From Perkinsus olseni (lineage: Eukaryota; Perkinsozoa; Perkinsida; Perkinsidae), in assembly GCA_013115135.1 (NCBI GenBank), contig JABANP010000341.1, positions 1-55,872 on the forward strand: 55,872 nucleotides of DNA, given 5' to 3'. The notes beneath the pieces are model-generated. The model made no database searches. It was not told the DNA's origin and saw only the letters and a list, made by a program, of their open reading frames with translations. Each line of letters begins with the position of its first letter. Within the stretch, counting starts at the first letter, position 1. Shown here piece by piece: positions 1 to 11,404 of this stretch. A program made the translations under genes and the position numbers.

Positions 1-1010
1 TGACGCGGGAGAGGTCTAGCATGGGAAGGGGAATGCTCAACCTGATTCGAAATGTCGAAACGATCTCATACACCATCCGAGGAATCACTTCGTCTGTTGC
101 CCGACACTACAGCCAGAGTGTGCATCAATACGAGTTGTCCAAAACGTTGAAACAACCGAGGCTAGCGATCGTGCGAGCTAGCTGGGTGCTGCAGCCAGGC
201 CCAGGCAGGTGAGCGTCTGCTTCACAATAGCGCTCAATCCTGAGATTAGCTGAGGGAGGATGAATCTTGCCGGTCTTTTCTTGTTCTCTACTGATGTCTG
301 TTCACGCGTTTCGAAGATCGAGGAGTTTTCGTCCGGGCCGTTCATCGTGTAGCGATCCCACCTGCCTGACCCGTTATCTAGTATCACTGTGGATGGCTGA
401 TTGAGAGCACCAACACCTGGGTTTTGCCATCTGGCATCCAACCTTTGACCTTTGGTCCTCGCATCATCAACTATTCAGCTTAGCTTCGGCGTGTGTGTGA
501 GTTTACAGTCCAACGTCGGTTCCGCAGAGGTCTAGCATGCACCAACTCGAAAACGTCAAACAGTCTCGTACGTCATCCGAAGGACCATCTCGTCCGTAAC
601 TCACGAAGCCGACTCGCCCTGGAAGGGGCCCCCTTCAAGGGGGTGTCCTCCAGGTACGAGTTGTCCAAGCCGTTGAATCAACCAAGGTTGGCAATCATGC
701 GAGCTGGCTGGGTGCTGTAGCCAGGACCAGGCAGATGAGCATCTGCTTCTTAGTGCCGCACCGATCGTCTTAAACAGATAAACTGAGCGAGGTTGACCCT
801 CTTCGACTTCTTGTTGTCCACAGACGTCTGGTCACGCGCTTTGAAGAGTTCCGAGGAGTTTTTGCCTGGCCCGATTCTCGTGTGGTGCCGTGATCCCACC
901 TGCCTACTCCGTCATTTAGTATCCCTGTAAAAAGGCTGGTTGATTGAGAACACAATAGTCGGGTTTTGCCATCTGGAATCTAATCTGCGACCTATTGAAT
1001 TCGCACATTA
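1..1010. repeat. Tandem duplication of a ~0.53-kb segment
   Basis: The stretch from about 20 to 450 recurs diverged at about 530 to 990. Matching landmarks are AGGTCTAGCATG, CGAGTTGTCC (near 130 and 657), GGGTGCTG and GGGTTTTGCCATCTGG (near 419 and 960), giving an offset of about 527-541 bp. Both copies keep short open frames on the minus strand that share a GxGRWD-type segment, so this may be a pair of exons of a gene running out of the window. I do not recognise any protein family in it. Confidence 0.6.
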
Positions 1011-1479
1011 ACGATTCAGCTCAGCTTCAGCGTAGCTTCTTATTGAACGAATTAGAATCAGCGATAAGAACATCACATCACCGCAGTCAGGATGCATTGA
1101 TGACTTCTCTTGCAACTCAACACGATCCCTGCCTAGTGTTACAGTCTTTCTCTCGAGTGCGATTGACGGAGTGTAACCAGCGGAAGAATCGCGGAGAATG
1201 AAAAGCCGACACCAAAGCGTCACATGACGTTGGTATTATCCGATCAAGACGTGAGGGAAAAAAATGTTTCGCCGCGGGTCCTCTCAGTCAGAGACCCTAA
1301 CAGCTGAGCAGAAATCCCATGAATAATAGAGCGTTGATTTTTGCGAGCAATAAGCGCATATTCATCAGCTAGAATAGCTTATAAAAAATCACCATGCAGG
1401 TTGGTATTGTAGATAGACCAAAACCTGTCGCAAACCATCGTGCTAAATCGAAATCGCCACGCCTGCCACTTCTCACTGC
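1011..1479. other. Interval without recognisable gene
   Basis: No convincing coding frame, RNA gene or repeat was seen here. It lies downstream of the small secreted-protein gene on the minus strand and may hold its 3' UTR. Confidence 0.4.
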
Positions 1480-1872
1480 TCAAGGGTTATCGCAGTTGCC
1501 AGACTCCAAAGTTACAGCTTGTCCTGAGAAATAAGTCACCATGGTGTTGGTCTTATTGTTGTACAGAAATGTCGACAAGTCGCCATCTTTCATTTCGCAA
1601 CACTGGCAGTTCTCGTTGAGGTCGGCTAGGAACTCGTCGGCTCCTAATGAAGCTTCATAGAAGTTTGGTTTCCTCTCGAACACAGAGTACTCGTCGCTGG
1701 AAAAATCAGAACCACTGCATGTAACAGTTGGGCGCGGCTCGTCCAAATCAGAAGAAGGCCATGTGATTTGAACACACAACTCATCGTCGTAGTCGATGAG
1801 GTTGTAGTACTGTCCACCCGGACGAGAGAAGGCTGAGACTAGCGAGATGCCAAGTAGAGCGAGGGTCCACAT
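1480..1872 (-). CDS. Small putative secreted protein
   Basis: A 130-residue frame starts with MWTLALLGISLVSAFS, a typical cleavable signal peptide, followed by an acidic body with several Cys (ELCVQITW, NCQCCEMKDGD, a final Cys near the C-terminus). I chose this Met because it begins directly at the hydrophobic signal sequence. The same frame stays open further upstream and would add a second hydrophobic segment (about 1890-1960), so a longer membrane-anchored form cannot be excluded. Family unknown; short, Cys-containing, lineage-specific secreted proteins are plausible in a parasitic alveolate. Confidence 0.5.
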   Translation of the reverse strand: MWTLALLGISLVSAFSRPGGQYYNLIDYDDELCVQITWPSSDLDEPRPTVTCSGSDFSSDEYSVFERKPNFYEASLGADEFLADLNENCQCCEMKDGDLSTFLYNNKTNTMVTYFSGQAVTLESGNCDNP

Positions 1873-2124
1873 ATGGGAAGAATGCACGAGGAAGCTGACA
1901 AATGAAGCGACTATAATAGTGACGATCGCACTATAAGTCACTAGTGTGGCTATTTTAGATTTGGCTTGCAGAACGAGGGAGCTGATCTCGTTTCTGAGCT
2001 CGAGCGAACGTACGCTCCATAGCCTGATGAGGAATGCGGACGACTGTGGGGACCAACAGGCGCACAGCGCACGAAGGCACACAGGGAGTACGGGAATAAG
2101 TCGTACGCAGCGCAGGACGCACAA

Positions 2125-2954
2125 GCATACGTGTGTTCGACAGCAAGTGTGCGTTGAAACTTCCTACTTCAAAGCATCACTATCATTGCCTGCAGTTGGT
2201 GAAAAGCATTTACCCCACATGTATGCGCTCCATCTTGAGGTCGTTCGAGAATTTGAGCTGTTCTCTGAGCGCAATCGCCAAGAATCTGATCTTCTGTCTT
2301 TTGTGCTGGGCATAGGCCAGATATGGCCGCTGTCTGCATTGTGCTGAGCACTCCCTAGGTGAATCACCCTCGAACAATATTATGGAAGCTGACCTAATAC
2401 TGGCCCGGAAGCGCTCTTGTGATGTCTGCTGAGACGACTCCGTTTCCTCGGCGGTATAGGGTTGTGAGGAGAGGTGTTCAAAACTGAGTTTTTCGACGAG
2501 TGTAGTTCGTGCTGCGTGGCGTAGTTGTGCGCTTCTGCTGGCATGCATTTAGTAATCGTTTGTGCGGCAAACTAAGTGTATTCATCATTGAAAGAATATA
2601 AGTATATCTTACGCACTACCAGGCTGTGCTCTAAGCGGGCCACAATAAGAGGCCTACGAGCCTAGGCACGGGTGGCAAATTGGGGCGCTCCGGTGGGATT
2701 TTTCCTATAGCTGATTGAAGTTGGCTATTCGATAGAGTGAACGACGCTGAACAAGAATATGTGCTCAATTCTATCTGTAGGCGTGCTAAAATCCAAAATT
2801 TGCCACTTCACCGTTTTTCCACCTTTTTTGTGCAATCGTGCGTACTGCCGAGGTTTTATCGTCGAACTACAGCCCATAACTAAAGCAATACCAATCAAAA
2901 TTGAAAGAGTCGCGACAACTACGATAAGTATGATAAAATACGATGTGAAACGAG
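2125..2954. other. Mostly non-coding interval with one possible membrane segment
   Basis: Most of this stretch shows nothing recognisable. On the minus strand at about 2760-2950 a frame encodes a hydrophobic segment (YFIILIVVVATLSILIG) flanked by basic residues. It resembles the hydrophobic stretch upstream of the secreted-protein gene (QAKSKIATLVTYSAIV...). It could be a terminal transmembrane exon or a relic; I cannot connect it to a gene. Confidence 0.3.
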
Positions 2955-3851
2955 CTACTCTGGCTTGTCGAATCCGTCTAAGCCTTGCTCCTCACTTGTG
3001 CTACTGTAATCAGAGATCTCATCGGAGCCCTCAGCTTCGCAAGACTTCATGCCGCCCATGCTCCGCTGGGCTTCATCCCACTGCAGGTTCCAGTTGTAGG
3101 TAACCATACAGTCTATAAGTCGCTGACTGAAAAGCTCGTTATCCGCGTTGACCTTGAACAGCTGATTCCAAACGCGTTGAACCCTGGCATGCAGAGACTC
3201 TCCAGATTGTTCTGAAGATAATCCTAAGCCCACGTCATCATCGGCCTCGTAGTTCTCAAGGTATTCCACCACGTGATCGCAAAGGATGTGTACCTTAGGC
3301 GTCCATCTCAGACCCGTGTTTGACCAGGCACTTCGAAAGGCCACGATAGAATCCCGCCAACCAGCCTGCCTTGTCAGACCGAAGCACATGTCCTTTACGA
3401 CCTTCAGAGCTTTTAAAGCTGTCACATAGACTTCAGCGCTTGCCGCAAAGGGGATTTCGTCATCGTAAACCGCGTCCAGGAGACGCGAGCAGCCATTACC
3501 CTCGAGAGCACCGTCGAAGTACGATGAACGCCTGATACCACGGGCCACGAGGGATTCGCGATGCCGGCTATCAAGCGTTCGATTTCCTTGTGTATACCCG
3601 TTGTCCGAAGGTCGGGCAGCGTCATACAACTTGTTCGTTATACCCAGCAGCAAGTGTAGTGGGGAGAGCGACAAAATTTCCATGGGGGATTCCTCCCAAG
3701 CAACCACAGGCTCGCTGACGACGCTGTTCCGATCACCACCGGCCCTGAGATCCTCGATATGATCCCGCCAACATCGCGGTTCAGCACCGTGAAATATTTC
3801 AAGTGAAATATTTCTGAATTTTTCAGAAATTTTCTGAAAATTTTTCTTCAA
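2955..3851 (-). CDS. C-terminal part of a transposon-type protein
   Basis: From about codon 55 the frame reads like the C-terminal region of large transposon-associated proteins scattered in aquatic invertebrate and protist genomes. The pattern is a PLHLLLGITNKLYD block, then YFDGALEGNGCSRLLD, then WTPKVHILCDHVVEYLE, then GLGLSSEQSGESLHARVQ and a tail with VTYNWNLQ. The first ~40 residues (Lys/Phe/Ile-rich) fall in an AT-rich inverted-repeat region and are probably not genuine coding sequence, so the element looks 5'-truncated. A Ser/Glu-rich tail ends in GLDGFDKPE. The assignment rests on recalled pattern only; no catalytic triad is visible in this portion. Confidence 0.45.
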   Translation of the reverse strand: MKKNFQKISEKFRNISLEIFHGAEPRCWRDHIEDLRAGGDRNSVVSEPVVAWEESPMEILSLSPLHLLLGITNKLYDAARPSDNGYTQGNRTLDSRHRESLVARGIRRSSYFDGALEGNGCSRLLDAVYDDEIPFAASAEVYVTALKALKVVKDMCFGLTRQAGWRDSIVAFRSAWSNTGLRWTPKVHILCDHVVEYLENYEADDDVGLGLSSEQSGESLHARVQRVWNQLFKVNADNELFSQRLIDCMVTYNWNLQWDEAQRSMGGMKSCEAEGSDEISDYSSTSEEQGLDGFDKPE

Positions 3852-4335
3852 AAACCCATTTTGAGCGATTCTGAGCCGGTTTCATAGCACTTTCGACTCA
3901 TATGGGCTCTCAGGCTTGTGGATGGTAGCCACTGGATACTATCTAGTCTGGCCGATAGTGCGTTCCCAGCTTGTGCAGTAGGTAGAAGAGCTGTTCTTGA
4001 AGAGCAGCGGGCGGGGCGCGCCGCATAATGGTGCTACGCATTTCGCACTAATTGTGCTATCACCGATGCGGTGCAGTTCCGGTCTGGTATTCCTCAGTAG
4101 TTGTTCCCCCTAGGTCTGTAAGCGTCATCGTCGCTGGGGGTGGCCGCGTTCTCCGGTACCAGTATAGACGAACCTCCACACGCACAAGACGTTGCTGCAT
4201 GATGCAGCAACGTCCGTGGAAAATCCGTGTGGTACGTCCGTGTGGTACTAGGGAGCATTTTTTCAATAAAATTGAAAAAAATCAAATATTTTTTAAAAAT
4301 TTTCAAAATTTTCAGGAAATTTTCAGAGACGCATT
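3785..4335. repeat. AT-rich inverted-repeat region (possible MITE-like or element end)
   Basis: Two AT-rich blocks, about 3790-3852 (many TTTCTGAAAATTT-type words) and about 4258-4328 (many AAAATTTTCAGGAAA-type words), are roughly reverse complements of each other and flank ~450 bp. Inside lies a near-perfect palindrome at 4190-4212 with 11-bp arms around one base. This would suit terminal or subterminal repeats of a small DNA transposon. No clear target-site duplication was identified. Confidence 0.35.
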
Positions 4336-5472
4336 CCTGAGGTAGTCCACCTCAGAAATGTGTCACCAAAAATCCCTCCCAGGTGGAGCACCGGTCAGCT
4401 CCTCGAGCAAGAAGGCGCTGCTGACAAAGACGAAGAAACGTCCTAGACGTTCGGAATTTGGAGTAAATCCATTTCTCCAGGGCAAGTGTCGGGCTTAGAG
4501 GGCTGCCGTGTCGCTCGCCACGGCCGTTACTCCACGGGCTTTATTTGCCGTTTTTGGGGGGCAGTCGCCGAATTTGGAGGGAGGTTGCGGGGTGGACGAA
4601 GAACGCAAGATTAAGCGAGGCTGCAGGCGACGATTTTCGCTTCCTACTAGGAAGTTCCTAATCAGTGAGTTATTTTCTGAACTTGCTCACGCGCATAGCG
4701 ATGAAATGAGGTCGTATCGCGCTGCCGACACGGTCAATACTACTCAGGTCAATACGCTTTCCGTCCTCCCCGTAGTTGATTTCTTGCCTCAAATGCTCTT
4801 GTTGTATTTCTTGCTACTTTGCAGTCCTCGCAAGGTTCTGGCTTTGCGGATAGGGATCGCTGTCGATTCCACGGTAGTGCGGGTATCGGTGAACGTTTCG
4901 ACTAATTAACTTAGCGCTAGTGTCATCTGCATTTCTCTTCATAAGCGCACCCACGCGACTTTCAACCCTACTGAGGACTAGTAGTGTGCTACAGGATAGG
5001 AGACTTCCGGAACGACAAAGTTCTTACGGCACGGACTACGCGGCATCGTGTATCCCTCATAACATTACTCGCTCTATCCATTCAATTGCTCACAGAAATT
5101 TCGTAATACTGATTCAGTCACATCCAGGTTTCATCAGTTATCAACATCATATGATAGTGCTCTGCGGCCTGCAGTTTCGCATGCTCTTCGCGATGGTTGA
5201 AGCACCGTGCTTCAAATGTATCGCCCACCGCCTACTGACCTACGACGTCCGATTTCAACCTTTCAAGTTTTATCTATTCCCACAAATTATCTACTAACCA
5301 AACTTAGCTTACCAGGCTACTACGGCCTGTGCCAAACTAAGTCTACATAGTGGGTGGTTCAATTGTGTAGCTCAAACTTGCACCACTGCTTCTTCCTCGT
5401 CTATCGCTATGGTGTGAATCTTACAATCCCAACTTCTGCTCAACAAGTACCGATTTCTCCGATTATACGTCT
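4336..5472. other. Interval upstream of the transposase gene
   Basis: No recognisable gene. Short open frames at 4508-4909 and 4920-5297 have no family features. The stretch may contain the promoter and terminal repeat of the MULE-type element, but no terminal inverted repeat was identified by eye. Confidence 0.3.
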
Positions 5473-8452
5473 ATGCCTGCCGACGACGAGGGTAACGATA
5501 AGGTCAAAACCATCTACCATGGTGGCATTTCGATTCCCTTGAAGCCTGGAGGAAGTTCGAAGGATTTCTGGCCCTCGTCATTGAAAGACTCTTTGCAGTC
5601 TATGTGTCATTGTCTTCTGGGTCATTACGATCAAAGCCGACCGTCCGGTCGGAATATTTGGAGGGTCTTTCGTTGCATGTCTCACCAAAATTGCAAATAT
5701 AAAGTAATCGTCGCTTGAACATATTCTGCGTTTGTGAGGGAACTTTGTGCGAAGGCATTATATTATCTTGCATCGCAAACCGGATAATACGGATTTAAAC
5801 GATTTACATCTACTCAGGTCAAGGTCGAGTTTCGCCCACCGTCCACTGGACTCGTCTCTTTCTCCAACACTGGACACTCGGTTGAACCTGCGAAGACTGC
5901 CGGAGGAAAATTGAGGATGCCTTTCGAGATACAACAGAGCATCAACAAGAATATTAAGTCCAAAACTGCGTCGCAGGCGCTCTCTAACGTAAGTGCAACT
6001 CCCACTCAGCGCGCTTAAGTGGTTCCCTTACTATTTCATGCCGGAGCGCCTCTCCAGCGAATTCTCTATTAGAGTGGATTTGAGAGGCGCTTCTTGTTTT
6101 CAGATGAAAGCAGATCTCAAGGAAGACTTCCCAGCTGCAGTTCGTCTTCTGGGGGGTGCCAATCCTCAGCCAGACACCGGTCGCGTACTTGTCGACGAGA
6201 CCACGGATGGGAATGAAGCTGCCGGGGTCCGACTCTTGGTCAAGACGCTGACTAATAAGAGAAAATATGCACGAGAATCGTCAGTTTCCGACATCCCGAA
6301 TGTTGGCGCTCTTGTACAAGAGTTGCTGAGTCAGGGGTTTTCTGATCTGACTGATGACAAGGTGGTGCATCACGTTGGTCAGGCGTTACATTCTTGCTCT
6401 GCCGTTACTAGACACGAGAGGCCCCTTCTCGGTGACCTGTACTTCCTGGGGTACGGCGTAGCAACAGTCGGATCTGGGAAACGAGTTCGCAGCGTGCCTG
6501 TTGCGGTTGTCACGAACAAGACTGGTCTGGTCAATATGTTTACAGTCATGCAGCCTGATCACAGCCCCTTGCTTCCGTTACACGGGCGCAAAAACTCTGG
6601 CTACTGCATGGCCTTGGATGGTCATTTTCGTTCTTCACGAGGGGGTACCTCGGTACTAACGGTTGGATGTGTATCGCTGACCCTCCAGAAGACCAAAAAA
6701 TATGGCTTTTCCTTTCACCCCTTCGTCACTTCCTTCTCGGTCGGTGAGGGTGCAGATCCCACGTCTATTGCTCTGGGTCAAATCGGTCGCATCGCCCGAA
6801 TTTTTCACGGGAGCACGTTTGTACGTCCTTCGAGATGCATCAGCGACTCGGCGCTCGGATTGGTCAAGGCAGTTAAGGACACTTGGGGTGACGAAGGAAT
6901 ATACTTGGAGCATCTGAGATGCTGCTGGCATGCCATAGAGGCCGCGAAGAAGACAGGAGTCGTCATCGAGGGATCCAAGGAGGAGTTTCGACGTTTTCTT
7001 AATAAATACATCCCTCGATTCTATGAGTGTAGCGGGATGGCTATCTACCTCGCATACGTTGCCTTGGTCCTTGCAGAGCTTGAACATCAGCATGGCGAAG
7101 CAATCAGGAAGTCCCTCGAGATATCATGGCTTACTTTGGTGCGCCAAATGGGTTGTTTCAATGTGGGTTGTCCCCTTGCTCTGGCGTTTGATATCATTAG
7201 GTGTGCTGTGTCTAGTGATGGAGCACAACCCCGAATTCTACGAGGATTTTGTCCTTCCTATGATAATATAACTGAAAGTTATTATGCGAGGCTGTCAAGC
7301 TTCGTGTCGAAGTCATCTGAGACCAACAAAGCCAGATCATCGAAGCTCGGAGGAGAGGATGGGTTGGTAGGGAGGATCCGGTCCTTTATCCTCTCCCATG
7401 GAGAGTCCTCTCTCCACGCCAGGGTCCGAATTGACAGTAGGGGCTCTCTTCGACTACCTACCGACTCGATGTTCTCCAAGGCCCGTGAAAGGGTGGAGAA
7501 ATCAAATGGTGAGGGCAGCAACATTTTCGAAGAAGTACCACTCCGTGTTCTTGGTTCTGAATTATCGGGCATACCACTCCGTATGGCTTGTATACCGAGC
7601 TCACGTCGTGGTCCGCTACTTGAAGGTGAGGCGGAGTTCCGTATCTTGGCCGCTCTCGGCCGGCCAGATCTCCCTGCTCTCACTTTATCCGAGTACGAGA
7701 ATCGGGTACTCAAGGTGCATCTTATCATGTATGTGAACCTACCGGGACAAACTCTCCTCTGCAGCTGTCGTGGATATGCATCTTTGGGTCAGTGCCATCA
7801 CATCCTCATTGCTTCCATGAAGAAGATGGGCCCTGCTTTCGCTCCTGGTCCGGTTGACGGGGCGGCGCATAGCTCAACAACTCCCACCACTACCAGCTAC
7901 GGGGCTCCTGCTGAACAGGGAGATTCTGCGCAACCAGTGAGACCGGTTGCCGTCCTTCAACCCATCCGACCATACCAAAGGGCTCAGCAGGCAGCGCCGT
8001 CCATGCCCGTGCATCAGTCCTCCCACTTCGGTGCTACCGCGGCAGCGGCTTCATCCCGTTCTCATCTGCTGTCGAGTGCTGTCCCTGGTGGGCCTATGGG
8101 GATCAGAAAGGTGTCAGACAATGCTCAGCACGACGGAGCAGTGTATGCTGAGCAGTGCTACCAAATGGCCGATGCCATGCGGACGCCTTACCCTAAGGTA
8201 GCCTGGGCGGGCAGACCCGCGAGGAACCCCAATCCCTTACAGCGTCATGGTACGGATGTCAGAGCTCACAGGGAATGGACCTCACAGGGTCCTGCCGCTT
8301 CATCGACGAGCTCCCAAGGTAAAGAATGTGCAAGCCTCCCGGCTACAACTTTGATTTGTAATTTGTCCTTGTCCTCAGGTTCAGCGGTGGGAAAAAGGCC
8401 GCGCGATATCGAGGTTCTCAAAGGAGGATATCCCAAGAATCCTCGTCTATGA
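5473..8452 (+). CDS. MULE-type transposase with SWIM zinc finger (spliced)
   Basis: Likely exons are 5473-5703, 5818-5988, 6104-8318 and 8379-8452, all with GT...AG introns (114, 115 and 60 bp), giving about 896 residues. Exon 1 holds a short Cys/His zinc-binding segment (NIWRVFRCMSHQNCKYK) like the N-terminal DNA-binding module of MULE/FAR1-type proteins. Exon 2 contains FEIQQSINKNIKSKTASQALSN. The catalytic core shows DGHF, SDSALGLVKAV and the C-x-x-H signature in LRCCWHAIE. A SWIM finger, CSCRGYASLGQCHH, lies near residue 690. The tail is Ser/Pro/Gln-rich and probably disordered. Starting at the Met at 5993 would begin inside the second intron. The frame is intact, so the element is recent, active or domesticated. 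Confidence 0.75.
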
Positions 8453-9417
8453 CTTATGTTTCTTTTTACTAGCGTCCTCTACTCGCTCCCAGGCTAGTAC
8501 TCCAAGAGTACTGTCCTGTAGGAGGGATTCCTTGGAGTGAACATTGAATTCGGTCGGGCTCGTTTCAGCGTATCTATGAATTGTATTCGGGAGAGAGGTG
8601 TAAAATGCCAAGTTTCACGGCATTTGAAGGTTTCAGTCTTGAGCTTTCCATTGCCAGAGGTTAGTGTTGCGTTGACAAGTATCTGGATTGTGAATCGTGA
8701 ATTGTGATATCTTGTATATCTCCAGCCTCTTGTGCGGTGTATGTGGGTGTTGTCTGCCAAACACTCGCCATGCGATCGTGGGAGCATGTACGGGAACTAC
8801 TGCTCGAATCACGTGCTCATGCATCACCGCTTCTCAATGAGAAGTTCTCATACACTTCATGAGATTTTCGCGAGCTTGGCTGGTCCACGAGTGGCGCAGA
8901 CCTCTGCCCCCCTCTTTTCACCAGTTGCCCCGTTTTTCTGCCTACCACCCTTTTTTCCCACCGCCGTGGGCGAGCGCTTCGATGCCCTGAAACTTCCTCT
9001 CCAATCCCCAAAAATTCCACCACTTGCCCCTCAAATCTCCCAAACGTGGGCGAGCGGCATACGCGCCCTACAAAACCGATAACTGCCCTCTAAAACCGGA
9101 TTCACCCCCTCTTCCCCTATAACCAGGCTCCCATCGATTCCTGCACAAATTTTGAAGTATGGCCTCGGCTGGGATGCGCACTGTGAGCTAACTAATCATT
9201 ACCATTACTTTTATGTTGTGTTTGCAGTGGTGTACTGCCAGTGGAAAAGGGAGATGCATGTCGTGTAGGATGATGAGCTTGTTGGAGGATCACAGTGTTC
9301 CAGGCACTTAGTCTCTGCGGCAACCGTTAGTTGAAAAGCATCAAGTTACTGTCATCAGCTCCGCTCCTCCATTACTCGAGTGTCTGAATAAAGTTGCTTG
9401 TCCTTTTTCTTTTAAGT
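8453..9417. other. Intergenic interval, partly C/T-rich
   Basis: No gene recognised. Around 8900-9130 the plus strand is strongly C/T-rich, and the phrase CGTGGGCGAGCG occurs twice (about 8966 and 9045), indicating a small local duplication. The last ~50 bp lead into the glycosyltransferase start. Confidence 0.35.
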
Positions 9418-11404
9418 ATGGCTGGCAAGCATGGTCGTGGAAGTCCGCTTTTGTCGCGCATTTGCGTGCTGATAGGCCCTGCCCTAGCCCTCGGCATAGT
9501 AAGGCCCCTTCGATGGACAGGTAGTATGGCAAGTCTTGGTAGAAGGCGATTCATGATCGTAGCCATAGCCAGACTAGCTGGTCGGATGTACCGACTCTCC
9601 CTGTAGGTATCAGTATGGCGGTGGCAATGGCTGCCATGAGTCTCGTGGTGTTCTTGCTCTTCCGAAGGGATATGAGATTCTCTATAGTCACCGCTATACT
9701 GCTCGCCAATCAAATAGCATTGGTAGTGAGTCTGCGGGACTACAACATGAATAGTGCATGGATACACAGTATGGACGCGCAAGCAAGTAACAACGATCAT
9801 CTAGTTTCTTTGGGCCCCAATAGACCAAGTAATGTAGGTGAAGGATTCCAACATGTCGAGTATAAGGCAGGAGATGAGCTACGCTCGGCCAGCTATCCCT
9901 ATGTGTCGGTCATAGTATATGTACCCCGTACTTTGGAAGGGGGGAAGATACCTTCTAGTGACATATCTCGGACAGTTGACGAAGTCCTAGAGAACAGTTC
10001 TAAGAGTCTCATCAAGGAGGTTATCTTGTATGCCCCCGAGGATTTACCTGTCGATGGGGGAGTTGCTGGCACTAACTCCTACGTAAGTTTCAGCATACTT
10101 AGAGTTCACATGCAAGTGCAGTGGATATGGTCTATCTCATTAGGCTCGGTACTGTTCGTCGAAGGAGGTCCCAAAGTATATGGAATGCACGAGTGAACAG
10201 ACAGATACAATAATCTTTGTAGGATTGTATTGCCTTCTCGCGGCGGCTAGACTCTTCTGCAGGTCCAAGCAGGCGTCACTGATCTTCAGCGAGATTGGTT
10301 GAATGGCATCGCACGGGAAGCATTGGTTAGGAAGAACAGCATTGCGATACCTGTGGTTCATTATGGCGGAACTAATAGGTAGTGTGGGGCCACCATCGGG
10401 TGCCGACTCGCGTTGATGGCGCCGTCACAATGGCTCAGAGGTTCTCGATCCATGTCGTTGTTGTAGGGTTCAGGGAGCAGTCAACAACAATTATCAGATA
10501 ACAGCTCTCAACATTGAGAAGATGGACGAGGTACGATCTGGGTAACCACGCCACCTGATGACGACGATCAATTTCTTCAGAGTCCAGTGATGCCCCAGTT
10601 AGCCGTCTTTGCCACTACCAAGCTTTGGCTCAATGAGATGGATACCAATCAAAGGCTACTGCGCGACCACCTATCTCTAAGTCTTAGTATGAGAACCTGG
10701 CTATGCGGCGGGCAGGTAATGTGGGAGGCGATGGAGCGTAACACGAGCACCGTGATAGCTGGACTTGGGTTCGTTGATCATCTCGTGCGGGTATATACTC
10801 ATAACATTTTATTGCAATATCCGGTCCTCAGATTATTGTATCTCGGTTATCGGAAGCGACTGTTGCATCAGGGTATCTAGTAACATCGTCGCAGTTAAGG
10901 CAGCCATCAGTACCATTCAATGAGTGGCTTGCAGAGGATATTGCACAAGTCAACAGGAAGTGCCCTCATGATCTCAATTGGTTCATGTCTAAATTCCGTG
11001 ACCCATTGGTTGCTGCCAACGCTATGGCCTATGAGAGTTTTATGCTCCAGAATTCTCAAGGATGCCTTGCCCATCGGAATGGAGTATTCCGAGTAGAGTC
11101 TGAATGCAAAGCCAGATGATAAATCTCAGAGGTTCTATTGGCAAGATAAAGGGAAGATGTTGAGGGCGTTGGGAGAGGATCGATGCTTGGATGCAGCCAG
11201 TGCTCAGCGGGAGGGTGCTCGGCCAGTGAGCTACTGGTGTATGCCCGGCAATGATAACCAACACTTTGAGCTCGACGGTCAGCGTCTTATGTGGAACAGC
11301 TACTGTCTGGCGCCTACATCTAGTGGAGATGTGGAATTCCAATTATGCAGGGATGATTCATACGGCAATCCCATCGTCCCTCAGAACTGGGTAATACGGG
11401 CCTG
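9418..11404 (+). CDS. GALNT-like glycosyltransferase (GT-A fold plus ricin-type tail), possibly broken
   Basis: Polypeptide N-acetylgalactosaminyltransferases start mucin-type O-glycosylation in the Golgi lumen. Exon 1 (9418-9520) joins 9607 in frame and gives a hydrophobic N-terminal anchor. Then come SYPYVSVIVYVPR and LIKEVILYAP (GT-A start), an intron at 10083-10143, TDTIIF spliced over a ~43-bp intron to VQAGVTDLQRDWLNGI, then SPVMPQLAVFATTKLWLNEMD and LSLSLSMRTWLCGG, the GALNT signature region. A C-terminal beta-trefoil shows GCLAHRNGVF, CLDAAS, CLAPTSSGD and QNWVIRA. Oddities: the expected DxH metal motif reads QAG in my splice model, and near 11115-11130 the trefoil changes frame without a good intron, so the gene may be a pseudogene or the assembly may carry an indel. 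Confidence 0.55.

Noticed and set aside
5993..6103. Met at 5993 as start of the transposase
   Set aside because: It lies inside a GTAAGT...TTTTCAG intron. The exon before it encodes the conserved KTASQALSN segment in the correct phase.
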